A stretch of 64,000 nucleotides of DNA. Origin: Actinostola sp. cb2023 (lineage: Eukaryota; Cnidaria; Anthozoa; Actiniaria; Actinostolidae). Shown here one piece after another: positions 33,284 through 46,457 of the stretch. The position numbers were made by a program, and so were the translations under genes. The DNA is taken from contig JAUJYZ010001120.1 in NCBI GenBank assembly GCA_033675265.1, forward strand, positions 236,388 through 300,387, read 5' to 3'. The notes under the pieces were generated by a model. The model was given only the letters and a program-made list of their open reading frames with translations. It was not told where the DNA came from and searched no databases. How positions within the stretch are numbered: position 1 is the stretch's first letter; every line of letters starts with the position of its first letter.

Positions 33284-36200
33284 CGACTTTTTTAAGTTAT
33301 CTAGCAGTTGCATCCATCTTTCAGACATGATCAACCTTTTTTGGTCAGGGTGTAGATCAACACTGTCTTCTGCTGTCACTTTCTTGATTAGATCCATCGC
33401 CTTGTTTACATCTCTGCGATCTACTGCTGTAACTATTAGCTTTGTTTCATCATTGGCGTCAGAACTGATGACAGCATCGATCTGGTTGTTTCTTAACTCT
33501 TTTGAAAGAAACACCTTTCCAGCGATAGAGGTAACAATGCTTACAATGGATTTAGGAAGCTCTATTTCGTGGTCTTTCATCTTAGAAAGTGATTGCCAGA
33601 CAGCAATATTGCCTTCTCTTATGGCTTGATCAGGTCCTCTGAAGTGAATCGACAGCTCCTTTTTCAACATCTTTGCTTCAAGATCTTTGAATTGTGCTTG
33701 AAGGTTTTCAACAAACCCCGTGAAACTCAGTAAGTCAAACTGAGCCTTAGTGAGATCAATCACCTTTGTCATTTTAGCTTTCTCATATTCAATCTTCTTG
33801 GCAATTTCTTTGCTTACATCATCCAGCTGTTGTGCTTTATATAGGGACAAAGAGGGAAGCTGCTTGGTCGGTCCCTTGTCTGCCTCAACAGATTTGTTGA
33901 TTGTTGTATTTTCTTTAAAAAACGCATCAATTTGTGACTTGGCCTTAACAACTTCTTTTTTGACGCCAGCAATCCACACTGTACTTGACGCTAGTTCTGT
34001 GCTCACCTTTAGCAGCATGGACTTTTTTAAGTTATCTAGCAGTTGCATCCATCTTTCAGACATGATCAACCTTTTTTGGTCAGGGTGTAGATAAACACTG
34101 TCTTCTGCTGTCACTTTCTTGATTAGATCCATCGCCTTGTTTACATCTCTGCGATCTACTGCTGTAACTATTAGCTTTGTTTCATCATTGGCGTCAGAAC
34201 TGATGACAGCATCGATCTGGTTGTTTTCTTAACTCTTTTGAAAGAAACACCTTTCCAGCGATAGAGGTAACAATGCTTACAATGGATTTAGGAAGCTCTA
34301 TTTCGTCGTCTTTCATCTTAGAAAGTGTTTGCCAGACAGCAATATTGCCTTCTCTTATGGCTTGATCAGGTCCTCTGAAGTGAATCGACAGCTCCTTTTT
34401 CAACATCTTTGCTTCAAGATCTTTGAATTGTGCTTGAAGGTTTTCAACAAACCCCGTGAAATTCAGTAAGTCCAACTGAGCTTTAGTGAGAGGAATTGCT
34501 TTTGTGATTTTAGCTTTCTCATACTCAATCTTCTTGGCAATTTCTTTGCTTACATCATCCAGCTGTTGTGCTTTATATAGGGACAAAGAGGGAAGCTGCT
34601 TGGTCGGTCCCTTGTCTGCCTCAACAGATTTGTTGATTGTTGTATTTTCTTTAAAAAACGCATCAATTTGTGACTTGGCCTTAACAACTTCTTTTTTGAC
34701 GCCAGCAATCCACACTGTACTTGACGCTAGTTCTGTGCTCACCTTTAGCAGCATGGACTTTTTTAAGTTATCTAGCAGTTGCATCCATCTTTCAGACATG
34801 ATCAACCTTTTTTGGTCAGGGTGTAGATCAACACTGTCTTCTGCTGTCACTTCCTCGATTAGATCCATCGCCTTGTTTACATCTCTGCGATCTACTGCTG
34901 TAACTATTAGCTTTGTTTCATCATTGGCGTCAGAACTGATGACAGCATCGATCTGGTTGTTTCTTAACTCTTTTGAAAGAAACACCTTTCCAGCGATAGA
35001 GGTAACAATGCTTACAATGGATTTAGGAAGCTCTATTTCGTGGTCTTTCATCTTAGAAAGTGATTGCCAGACAGCAATATTGCCTTCTCTTATGGCTTGA
35101 TCAGGCCCTCTGAAGTGAATCGACAGCTCCTTTTTCAACATCTTTGCTTCAAGATCTTTGAATTGTGCTTGAAGGTTTTCAACAAACCCCGTGAAACTCA
35201 GTAAGTCAAACTGAGCCTTAGTGAGATCAATCACCTTTGTGATTTTAGCTTTCTCATACTCAATCTTCTTGGCAATTTCTTTGCTTACATCATCCAGCTG
35301 TTGTGCTTTATATAGGGACAAAGAGGGAAGCTGCTTGGTCGGTCCCTTGTCTGCCTCAACAGATTTGTTGATTGTTGTATTTTCTTTAAAAAACGCATCA
35401 ATTTGTGACTTGGCCTTAACAACTTCTTTTTTGACGCCAGCAATCCACACTGTACTTGACGCTAGTTCTGTGCTCACCTTTAGCAGCATGGACTTTTTAA
35501 AGTTATCTAGCAGTTGCATCCATCTTTCAGACATGATCAACCTTTTTTGGTCAGGGTGTAGATAAACACTGTCTTCTGCTGTCACTTTCTTGATTAGATC
35601 CATCGCCTTGTTTACATCTCTGCGATCTACTGCTGTAACTATTAGCTTTGTTTCATCATTGGCGTCAGAACTGATGACAGCATCGATCTGGTTGTTTCTT
35701 AACTCTTTTGAAAGAAACACCTTTCCAGCGATAGAGGTAACAATGCTTACAATGGATTTAGGAAGCTCTATTTCGTGGTCTTTCATCTTAGAAAGTGTTT
35801 GCCAGACAGCAATATTGCCTTCTCTTATGGCTTGATCAGGTCCTCTGAAGTGAATCGACAGCTCCTTTTTCAACATCTTTGCTTCAAGATCTTTGAATTG
35901 TGCTTGAAGGTTTTCAACAAACCCCGTGAAATTCAGTAAGTCCAACTGAGCTTTAGTGAGAGGAATTGCTTTTGTGATTTTAGCTTTCTCATACTCAATC
36001 TTCTTGGCAATTTCTTTGCTTACATCATCCAGCTGTTGTGCTTTATATAGGGACAAAGAGGGAAGCTGCTTGGTCGGTCCCTTGTCTGCCTCAACAGATT
36101 TGTTGATTGTTGTATTTTCTTTAAAAAACGCATCAATTTGTGACTTGGCCTTAACAACTTCTTTTTTGACGCCAGCAATCCACACTGTACTTGACGCTAG

Positions 36201-39200
36201 TTCTGTGCTCACCTTTAGCAGCATGGACTTTTTAAAGTTATCTAGCAGTTGCATCCATCTTTCAGACATGATCAACCTTTTTTGGTCAGGGTGTAGATAA
36301 ACACTGTCTTCTGCTGTCACTTTCTTGATTAGATCCATCGCCTTGTTTACATCTCTGCGATCTACTGCTGTAACTATTAGCTTTGTTTCATCATTGGCGT
36401 CAGAACTGATGACAGCATCGATCTGGTTGTTTCTTAACTCTTTTGAAAGAAACACCTTTCCAGCGATAGAGGTAACAATGCTTACAATGGATTTAGGAAG
36501 CTCTATTTCGTGGTCTTTCATCTTAGAAAGTGATTGCCAGACAGCAATATTGCCTTCTCTTATGGCTTGATCAGGCCCTCTGAAGTGAATCGACAGCTCC
36601 TTTTTCAACATCTTTGCTTCAAGATCTTTGAATTGTGCTTGAAGGTTTTCAACAAACCCCATGGAACTCAGTAAGTCAAACTGAGCTTTAGTGAGAGGAA
36701 TTGCTTTTGTGATTTTAGCTTTCTCATACTCAATCTTCTTGGCAATTTCTTTGCTTACATCATCCAGCTGTTGTGCTTTATATAGGGACAAAGAGGGAAG
36801 CTGCTTGGTCGGTCCCTTGTCTGCCTCAACAGATTTGTTGATTGTTGTATTTTCTTTAAAAAACGCATCAATTTGTGACTTGGCCTTAACAACTTCTTTT
36901 TTGACGCCAGCAATCCACACTGTACTTGACGCTAGTTCTGTGCTCACCTTTAGCAGCATGGACTTTTTTAAGTTATCTAGCAGTTGCATCCATCTTTCAG
37001 ACATGATCAACCTTTTTTGGTCAGGGTGTAGATAAACACTGTCTTCTGCTGTCACTTTCTTGATTAGATCCATCGCCTTGTTTACATCTCTGCGATCTAC
37101 TGCTGTAACTATTAGCTTTGTTTCATCATTGGCGTCAGAACTGATGACAGCATCGATCTGGTTGTTTCTTAACTCTTTTGAAAGAAACACCTTTCCAGCG
37201 ATAGAGGTAACAATGCTTACAATGGATTTAGGAAGCTCTATTTCGTGGTCTTTCATCTTAGAAAGTGATTGCCAGACAGCAATATTGCCTTCTCTTATGG
37301 CTTGATCAGGCCCTCTGAAGTGAATCGACAGCTCCTTTTTCAACATCTTTGCTTCAAGATCTTTGAATTGTGCTTGAAGGTTTTCAACAAACCCCATGGA
37401 ACTCAGTAAGTCAAACTGAGCTTTAGTGAGAGGAATTGCTTTTGTGATTTTAGCTTTCTCATACTCAATCTTCTTGGCAATTTCTTTGCTTACATCATCC
37501 AGCTGTTGTGCTTTATATAGGGACAAAGAGGGAAGCTGCTTGGTCGGTCCCTTGTCTGCCTCAACAGATTTGTTGATTGTTGTATTTTCTTTAAAAAACG
37601 CATCAATTTGTGACTTGGCCTTAACAACTTCTTTTTTGACGCCAGCAATCCACACTGTACTTGACGCTAGTTCTGTGCTCACCTTTAGCAGCATGGACTT
37701 TTTTAAGTTATCTAGCAGTTGCATCCATCTTTCAGACATGATCAACCTTTTTTGGTCAGGGTGTAGATCAACACTGTCTTCTGCTGTCACTTCCTCGATT
37801 AGATCCATCGCCTTGTTTACATCTCTGCGATCTACTGCTGTAACTATTAGCTTTGTTTCATCATTGGCGTCAGAACTGATGACAGCATCGATCTGGTTGT
37901 TTTTTAACCCTTTTGAAAGAAACGCCTTTCCAGCGATAGAGGTAACAATGCTTACAATGGATTTAGGAAGCTTTATTTCGTGGTCTTTCATCTTAGAAAG
38001 TATTTGCCAGACAGCAATATTGCCTTCTCTTATGGCTTGATCAGGTCCTCTGAAGTGAATCGACAGCTCCTTTTTCAACATCTTTGCTTCAAGATCTTTG
38101 AATTGTGCTTGAAGGTTTTCAACAAACCCCGTGAAACTCAGTAAGTCAAACTGAGCTTTAGTGAGAGGAATTGCTTTTGTGATTTTAGCTTTCTCATACT
38201 CAATCTTCTTGGCAATTTCTTTGCTTACATCATCCAGCTGTTGTGCTTTATATAGGGACAAAGAGGGAAGCTGCTTGGTCGGTCCCTTGTCTGCCTCAAC
38301 AGATTTGTTGATTGTTGTATTTTCTTTAAAAAACGCATCAATTTGTGACTTGGCCTTAACAACTTCTTTTTTGACGCCAGCAATCCACACTGTACTTGAC
38401 GCTAGTTCTGTGCTCACCTTTAGCAGCATGGACTTTTTAAAGTTGTCTAGCAGTTGCATCCATCTTTCAGACATGATCAACCTTTTTTGGTCAGGGTGTA
38501 GATAAACACTGTCTTCTGCTGTCACTTTCTTGATTAGATCCATCGCCTTGTTTACATCTCTGCGATCTACTGCTGTAACTATTAGCTTTGTTTCATCATT
38601 GGCGTCAGAACTGATGACAGCATCGATCTGGTTGTTTCTTAACTCTTTTGAAAGAAACACCTTTCCAGCGATAGAGGTAACAATGCTTACAATGGATTTA
38701 GGAAGCTCTATTTCGTGGTCTTTCATCTTAGAAAGTGATTGCCAGACAGCAATATTGCCTTCTCTTATGGCTTGATCAGGCCCTCTGAAGTGAATCGACA
38801 GCTCCTTTTTCAACATCTTTGCTTCAAGATCTTTGAATTGTGCTTGAAGGTTTTCAACAAACCCCGTGAAATTCAGTAAGTCCAACTGAGCTTTAGTGAG
38901 AGGAATTGCTTTTGTGATTTTAGCTTTCTCATACTCAATCTTCTTGGCAATTTCTTTGCTTACATCATCCAGCTGTTGTGCTTTATATAGGGACAAAGAG
39001 GGAAGCTGCTTGGTCGGTCCCTTGTCTGCCTCAACAGATTTGTTGATTGTTGTATTTTCTTTAAAAAACGCATCAATTTGTGACTTGGCCTTAACAACTT
39101 CTTTTTTGACGCCAGCAATCCACACTGTACTTGACGCTAGTTCTGTGCTCACCTTTAGCAGCATGGACTTTTTAAAGTTATCTAGCAGTTGCATCCATCT

Positions 39201-40130
39201 TTCAGACATGATCAACCTTTTTTGGTCAGGGTGTAGATAAACACTGTCTTCTGCTGTCACTTTCTTGATTAGATCCATCGCCTTGTTTACATCTCTGCGA
39301 TCTACTGCTGTAACTATTAGCTTTGTTTCATCATTGGCGTCAGAACTGATGACAGCATCGATCTGGTTGTTTCTTAACTCTTTTGAAAGAAACACCTTTC
39401 CAGCGATAGAGGTAACAATGCTTACAATGGATTTAGGAAGCTCTATTTCGTGGTCTTTCATCTTAGAAAGTGATTGCCAGACAGCAATATTGCCTTCTCT
39501 TATGGCTTGATCAGGTCCTCTGAAGTGAATCGACAGCTCCTTTTTCAACATCTTTGCTTCAAGATCTTTGAATTGTGCTTGAAGGTTTTCAACAAACCCC
39601 GTGAAACTCAGTAAGTCAAACTGAGCCTTAGTGAGATCAATCACCTTTGTCATTTTAGCTTTCTCATACTCAATCTTCTTGGCAATTTCTTTGCTTACAT
39701 CATCCAGCTGTTGTGCTTTATATAGGGACAAAGAGGGAAGCTGCTTGGTCGGTCCCTTGTCTGCCTCAACAGATTTGTTGATTGTTGTATTTTCTTTAAA
39801 AAACGCATCAATTTGTGACTTGGCCTTAACAACTTCTTTTTTGACGCCAGCAATCCACACTGTACTTGACGCTAGTTCTGTGCTCACCTTTAGCAGCATG
39901 GACTTTTTAAAGTTATCTAGCAGTTGCATCCATCTTTCAGACATGATCAACCTTTTTTGGTCAGGGTGTAGATAAACACTGTCTTCTGCTGTCACTTTCT
40001 TGATTAGATCCATCGCCTTGTTTACATCTCTGCGATCTACTGCTGTAACTATTAGCTTTGTTTCATCATTGGCGTCAGAACTGATGACAGCATCGATCTG
40101 GTTGTTTCTTAACTCTTTTGAAAGAAACAC
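33284..40130 (-). repeat. 735-bp coding tandem array, about 9.3 units
   Basis: Landmarks recur at exactly 735-bp steps (34486, 35221, 35956, 36691, 37426, 38161, 38896, 39631) and once at 736 because of the 1-bp insertion. Each unit encodes 245 aa with three KH-like segments. One carries a GPDQAIREGNIAVWQSL motif, one IVTAVDRRDVNKAMDLIKKV and one IAGVKKEVVKAKSQIDAFFK, followed by a charged linker. Units differ by only a few bases (for example gtgatttgg/gtgtttgcc, atggaactc/gtgaaactc). This points to very recent amplification or ongoing gene conversion. Confidence 0.9.
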
Positions 40131-41792
40131 ATTTCCAGCGTCAGAAGCAAGGATAGTCACAATGGAGCTGGGAAGCTCCATCTCATGGTCTTTCAACTTG
40201 GATAGGGTTTGCCAGACAGCAATCATGCCTTCTGTTACCACTTTGTCTGGCCCTTTGAGGATTATAACCAAGTGGCTTTTCCTCATCGTTGCTTCAAGAT
40301 CTTTGAATTGTGCTTTAAGGGTTTTAGCAAAGCCCTTGAAACTCAGTATGTTATACTGAGCCATAGTGAGATCAATCACCTTTGTGAATTTAGACTCATA
40401 CTCAAGAGGAACAAGAACGTTTGTACCGAATGTAACATACAAACGATCGGAAGAACTGTCGTCTTCGTCCTTTTGTTCACAGGCAATCTTTCCTGGCTGT
40501 ACATTTGGATGTTCTTTGGTATTCAACACAAACTTTGTGCTACCTCCCCCTGCTTCAATCAGTTTGCTTATTGCTGTGTTCTCTTTCAGGAACGTTTCAA
40601 TTTTTCCCTTCGCTTCACGTACATTCTCTTTTACACCAGCGATCTGCACCATACTTGACTCTTGGTTTACAGTCACTTTTAGAAGCGTGGATTCCGCTTG
40701 AAAGCTATTCATGAGCTGTGTCCACGTGAATATCGCAAACAGGATCGACTTTTGGCCAAAGTCTAGAGAAATACTTTCTTCTGCTGTCGCTGTCTTGATC
40801 AATGCCACTGCCCTGTTTAGATTACTCTGATCTAGTGCTGTAACTACAAGCTTTGTTTCGTGATTAGTCTGCAAGCTGACAACTGCGCCAATCTTTTTCC
40901 TTCTGAACGCGTTGGACAAAAACACGTTTCCATCCTCGGATGAAAGAACGCTTACAATTGATCGAGGGAGCTCCATCTCCTTGTCTTTAAAATGAGAAAG
41001 TTTTCTCCATACCGACTCAGTACTTTCTCTAACCTCTTCCTCGAGTCCTATTAGAATCATCGCCAGTTCCGGCTTTCTCGTCATTGTAGCTTCAAGGTCC
41101 TTAAATTGGGATTTAAGACGATCAGTAAACCCAATGAAACTCATCAATTCAAACTGAGCTTTATTAAGACTGATTTGTTCCGTAACTCTAGCATTTATAA
41201 ACTCAAACTTTTCATCTTTCTCTTTTTTCAAGCGCTCCAGCTGTTCTGCTAAGGATTCGACGTCGAGCATTTTTCCTTTCAGAGTAATTACAACGTCCTC
41301 GTTGAATACGTGTATACGGGAAATGTCTCTATAACAAGCGCTGTGTTCTAAGTAATCAGTAGCCATTTCTCTCCATGTTGCTTGAGAGACCACCACTTCA
41401 TGTGTGACAATCTGATCGATGTACGACTCAATAGCAATACAGGAATCCTCCCATTGCATTTGCGTTATCGTGTTGTCGATGGAGCAAAGCACTACATCTC
41501 CTGACCCTTGCTGCCAAGTGCACTCCATGTGGTTTTCCTGTAACAGATTCTGGAATTCCTGGTGAAAGAATTTCTCGATAAAAACCATCGTCTGTGGATC
41601 TACTTCAAGCTGTTTTTCCTTTTCCCCGCCCTCAGGGTTGGCTGATGTTTCACCAAGGAATGAATAGTGGGGAACGACCTTCAGTTTCGCATTGTTTATC
41701 ACATGTTCACGGGCCACCACACGTTCAATTACTGAAAGAAACACAGGAAAGAGCAGGCCATTAATCACAAATTGAAACTCCATGACGATGCC

Positions 41793-41860
41793 CGAGGATC
41801 CAGCGGTTTTTGTCCGGCCGGGAGACTTCGGAGCGCCGGACAAAAACCGCTGGATCCTCG
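41793..41860. repeat. 26-bp perfect hairpin inside coding exon 2 (copy 2)
   Basis: Same structure and position as at 8241-8308 in copy 1: arms 41793-41818 and 41835-41860. It encodes the stretch around LSGAPKSPGRTKTAG without breaking the frame. Confidence 0.85.
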
Positions 41861-42299
41861 AGCATGGATGATGACATAACCGTTGCAATTCTTTTAAGAA
41901 TTTAAAATGACGTTGTTCGAACGAACCTGAAGGATCCTCAAAGAACACAAGTCTTGTCTCCTCATCAACATACTCTACGTTTATCACTTCTCCACCACCT
42001 GAGCTTCTTGGGTTTTCAAAGTAGTACCATATAGTGTCATGTGTTGTACTTGGTTCCAATCCACACACCTCGACACAGTCACAAATGCTGAGTGGCTCGA
42101 TATTTACGTGGCTACCATCCAGTGCTCCGGTACTACATCTTCGTTGGACATTCTCGATGTCTGCAAGAAGGTTGACAATGGTTTAAAAATAAAAAAATAA
42201 TGTATTTCCTAGAATGTGAGACCAAGTTTAGCGTTATCAAGTAACAGGCTCTCCTTTTTGAGACACGCATTCAGCAAATATCTCCTCTCCTTAATCCCC

Positions 42300-42955
42300 T
42301 CTTCCCAATACCCTCTTTGTAATCCCCTATCCTCTCCCGGGCAATCCCCTTCCCCATTCCCCCATCCCCTCCCCAATCCCCTCTTCCCAATCACCTATCC
42401 TCTCACTAATCCCCTTCCCCTCTTCCCAATCACCTATCCTCTCACTAATCCCTTTCCCTTCTTCCCAATCACCTATCCTCTCACTAATCCCCTTCCCCTC
42501 TTCCCAATCACCTATCCTCTCACTAATCCCCTTCCCCTTTTCCCAATCCCCTATCCTCTCACTAATCCCCTTCCCCTCTTCCCAATCACCTATCCTCTCA
42601 CTAATCCCCTTCCCCTCTTCCCAATCACCTATCCTCTCACTAATCCCCTTCCCCTCTTCCCAATCCCCTATCCTCTCACTAATCCCTTCCCCTCTTCCCA
42701 ATCACCTATCCTCTCACTAATCCCCTTCCCCTCTTCCCAATCACCTATCCTCTCACTAATCCCTTCCCCTCTTCCCAATCACCTATCCTCTCACTAATCC
42801 CCTTCCCCTCTTCCCAATCACCTATCCTCTCACTAATCCCCTTCCCCTCTTCCCAATCACCTATCCTCTCACTAATCCCCTTCCCCTCTTCCCAATCACC
42901 TCTTCCCAATCCCCTTCCCCTCTTCGTAATCCCTATCCTCTCACTAATCCCGGAG
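42300..42955. repeat. 39-bp pyrimidine minisatellite in intron 1 of copy 2
   Basis: Units of cccaatcacctatcctctca plus ctaatccccttcccctctt, about 14 copies. This is the counterpart of the 14-bp array in copy 1 but with a longer unit, so the two introns have evolved separately. The repetitive frames on both strands are artefacts. Confidence 0.9.
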
Positions 42956-43465
42956 ACCTACCAATTAATCTAATCACTAATCCCGGAGAATAATCAATTA
43001 ATTTCCAAGGTTGGAAGAGCGCACGTTTTTTTCAGTACGGGGCCGGCTGAGTATTATGTACTAGAGTACAGGTCTGTCAATAAATTACTTGCGCATAATT
43101 TGACTGAGTACCAGCGCTGACACTTATTCGGCGCCTGCTGTACACACTCTGACTAACAACTGACAAACCTTCAGCAGAGCAAAAAGTGACATCAGCTAAG
43201 CTTTCATCTGCAAAATATTGAATGTCTTCTATCTCTCCTCCTTCAGATAGTCGTTTGTTGTCAAAGACGTTTAGCAGGGCGTCTTTTGTCGTGCTGTTGG
43301 AAATGCCGGTTACCCGGTACACACGTGACTGTTCTTCATCAGTTGCTCGTGAATCTTGCTCTGATGTGGGCGTGGTATTCTTGGGTTGATCCTGCTGCAT
43401 TCTGGACGCTTTCAGTGGATCTAAAGTATGTTATATGTTTCAATTCATAGTTTTAATCTAATAAT

Positions 43466-44340
43466 AATAATAACAAGACGCTCAATGAGCGTTCACTCGG
43501 GCATTGTGAAAAGGAAAATGTCAGTTGCCCGAGGAAGTACTTGAAAATGAATGCCAGTTGGTTGAAGAAAAATCATATTTATATCTATTTTTTGGTGTGC
43601 ATAGATAACAAGAACATTCTCAGTTGCGTGAGAAGGAAGCTGACAGTGATTGACAGTTGCGTCAAGAAAGAGAATATGTTTATATGTTTCGGCGAGCATC
43701 TTTGAATCGTACTTCCGTATGCTCGGCTTTATACATAGAGCGGACCCGTTTTTGGAGACCATGAATATGGTGGAATACATGCTTGGCTAGGCAGTACTCA
43801 GTTGAGTTCACATTTAAGTCAACATTAGAGTTCATTTGTATTATAGTTCTTGAGTTCATTTGATTTGCTTTTGAGCTTGATTTCAATTGATTACCTTTGG
43901 ACTTTGAGTTCAATTTTGCTTTTGATGAGTTCATGTAAAGGCCCTGTCGAAAACGCTCAACATCTTTTAGAGTGGGCCCACACGAATCGGCGTATGCGTT
44001 TGTATGTGAGAGCGTATTTAAGAGGAACTGATGGATGGCTTGCCTTGGATACAACATAATTTCTCTTCTGCACAGGTCAACTGCTTCTTTCACTTCTAGT
44101 CGTCGAATACGATGACTTAGCAATATCTCAGTATCTGCCATGAGCGAACAAAACTTCGGATTAATTGACACGTTTGTCGCGCCATGAATATTCAACCTCA
44201 AGTGACCTCAAGTATGTTTAAAGATGTAATACAGATGTACCTCCACGAATCTTTATGAGTCATCGAGATAAATAGTTTCTCGTCACGCAACTGTCATTCT
44301 CACAATACCCGAATATACGCTCGTTGAGCGTCTTCTGCAA
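43466..44340. mobile_element. Inverted-repeat element with GACGCTCAATGAGCG ends
   Basis: It begins aagacgctcaatgagcgttc and ends gctcgttgagcgtctt. Related ends appear at 16820-16840 (gctcattgagcgtcttg). The interior shares ttgaactcaaagtc-type stretches with 16630-16730. It carries a - strand open frame (43680-44201) with no recognised domain. Non-autonomous as far as I can see. Confidence 0.55.
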
Positions 44341-44639
44341 CAGATCCCTCCCTAATAAAAATCTAAGGACGTTTTGATTTCGATTGTATTTCTGCCGTTC
44401 ACTGACCTGTTTTGAGCGTGGAAATTCTGTTTTAAATAGCGCTTAACGTGGCGGTTCTAAAATTAGATCGCGTAATAAATGTATGACTCAGACAAGGATC
44501 ATACAACTGTCATCGTACTGAAAAGAACACGGATTTTCGAACATTGACCTTTCTCGCCTTTGCTTTGATGTAGTTTTGAAGTACGATTTTTACGATTCCT
44601 TTTCCTTGTGAATTTTTCAAACGTGGAATAAAATAAACA

Positions 44640-44865
44640 TTCATCGTGAGTTATTGAAAATGATACGTCTTGAGGTTGCATAGGTCAGATGGTTCTGATA
44701 ACGCCCTCACGTTTGTTTATGTTAAACTTGAAACTCCGGATACGATTAAATACGTCGCATACTTTCGTCATTCTTTAACCGACTAAAAAAACTACGACTA
44801 CTACTACTACCGAAAAACGCATTTTCTAACTCGGGCTTCCTTCGGAAGGGCCCGAGTAATAATAA
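44640..44865. repeat. Inverted copy of the 16.06-16.44 kb repeat
   Basis: Stretches such as ttgcataggtcagatggttc, aactccggatacgattaaat and the CTA triplets before ctaactcgggc match 16.06-16.44 kb in inverse orientation and partly different order. It ends in a short gcccgag palindrome. Confidence 0.6.
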
Positions 44866-44873
44866 TAATAATT

Positions 44874-44916
44874 GCTGCCGCAGCGAGCGAGCCTGGAGCG
44901 AGCGAGCAAGGCAGCA
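44874..44916. repeat. Short GC-rich palindrome
   Basis: gctgccgcagcgagcgagc and gagcgagcgagcaaggcagc can pair around a ctg centre with few mismatches. No product. Confidence 0.5.
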
Positions 44917-44935
44917 GACCTAATCCGTACAGGGT

Positions 44936-45639
44936 CTAAATTCTCGATTTTACTTTTTAACCACAATGCATCATTTTTTAACCACAATGCATTGCACACT
45001 CTTTCGTATATATACTCATGGTCTTCCTGTGTCACTCGTGCTATCGAAGTTGAGTAAAATACATCATTTACATGTTTTGTTTTCAAATAGTTTCTTATAT
45101 TGTTTTCCTTTTATTGGTTTCTGAATTTTTGCTTTTGCTCTATCTATCGAGCACGACGGTCCTATTTTTAATTCTTTATACCCCGTTTTTCTTTTTCTTC
45201 TGTGGTGAAACCAACTACAACTCGTGTAGGATTTTAATTTGTGGAGATTTGAATCACTGTTCTTCTACGGCTGAGTGATCTGATATTGTTATATATTCGC
45301 TTCATTTCCTTAGTGTTATGAAACAATGCTGTCTAGATCGAAATAATCAATAAAGTGTCACGAAATAAAATATTTTCAGCCGTTTGACATTAAAATTAAA
45401 TTTATCGTTTCAACACCGCGTACATGACACTTCATTGGATTCAGACATATCAGACATATCTTTTATATCAACTCAAAACTACTCGACTACAGTTTCTAAT
45501 CGACAGTCGTTCTAATCGATTTTCCTCAATGGCAGCATTTTGTACCTATTAGCTAGGTAGACTAGTAATAATAGTAATACAGCCTTTTGCAAAAATTCTG
45601 TCGCGACCAAGTATATGAACACGATATCGACAGACGAAA
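44936..45639. other. No gene seen; contains the empty site of the 6.8-kb block
   Basis: AT-rich sequence with short frames only. The stretch 45616-45660 joins gatatcgacagacgaaa directly to tgaaaagaaaaat. The motif cagccttttgcaaaaattct at about 45582 recurs at about 52980, so this is also part of a dispersed repeat. Confidence 0.5.
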
Positions 45640-46025
45640 ATGAAAAGAAAAATATTGAAGGAATATTGCGATCTTCAGTGATTTCTTTATCAACTCTAAC
45701 TAAAACGCTGTTTGTAGAATCGATCGTACCTTATAGCTAGACGATAGTGGAATTGTTTGGTTTCCAAGAACCGTCTAGGACGTCTATCTTCGAGCTAGAG
45801 TTGTCGTGTACTCTTTAGCACAGCGCCAGTATCACGTCCAATGTTAAGAAACTTTCTGTGAAAGAAACTTTGGTCCAAACTATTAAAGACAAATAAAAGA
45901 GACAAATAAAAGTACTGTTCTAGTAGCCAACCAAAGACTTGTAGGACTTGTAGCCCAGACTAAAACAAACGATTCCAAGAATTGTCCGTTTTATTATGGG
46001 ATACGTGACTTCCTGTAATTATTCA
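45640..46025. repeat. ~390-bp direct repeat, partner of 18590-18982
   Basis: Near-identical to the copy at 18.6 kb, including gatcgtaccttatagctaga and the doubled gacaaataaaag. See the partner entry for interpretation. Confidence 0.8.
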
Positions 46026-46457
46026 CCGTCACCAGGGCGGGGAAACCACCCTTGAATTTATTCCTCCATAATCAGAGTAGTGCTTGCAAGTATAAACGTC
46101 ACATACCACAGAAATTAATACTAAAATTTAGTTATGAATCCTATCAACTTGATTCTTTGAAATGTAATTAATTGTGGTTTTCAGATGGCTCGATATGTTT
46201 GGTGTCCGATTTGTAGAAGTTTGATTTATATTATTTGGCAAATTAAAGTTGCAAACGAAGAATATGCCATGAAGTCAATATGAATTTAGAATCAACTATG
46301 CAGAAGAATTCAAATATGTACAGAGGGATTAAGTTCCTGGTTTTAATTGGATGATGTAATAGAGAATGTCGTAATCTTTTTTTTTTATTTCCCTATAATT
46401 ACAGTGATGGGTTCTCCCTTTGCAGGACCCCCCCTAATGTAGATGTAGATGTAGATG

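Larger units (their letters stand above)
33284..43400 (-). pseudogene. PARP14-like RRM/KH protein gene, copy 2 (expanded KH array, 3' end lost)
   Basis: Exon 1 is 43400-43112 (MQQDQPKNTTPTSEQD; first RRM-like domain). Exon 2 starts at 42160 after cttcttgcag and is open for ~2650 codons to 34194, phase-matched to exon 1. It begins with the second RRM-like domain, then an N-terminal KH-like region shared with copy 1 (to about 40130), then about nine 245-residue units. Unlike copy 1 it reads CAA where copy 1 has a stop. One extra T near 34224-34227 shifts the frame inside the last-but-one unit. The array then ends at a fusion with a Polinton polymerase fragment, so exons equivalent to 5850-5671 and 3862-3636 are absent. 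KH/RRM PARPs of vertebrates act in interferon-linked antiviral responses; any such role here is inference. Confidence 0.7.

Noticed and set aside
33248..34132. Separate 294-aa KH protein gene
   Set aside because: It is the continuation of copy 2 exon 2 after a 1-bp insertion at about 34225, not an independent gene.
34486..40359. Many identical 81-204-codon + strand frames (SSCCALYRDKEGSCLVG type)
   Set aside because: Antisense shadows of the 735-bp KH-like coding units.
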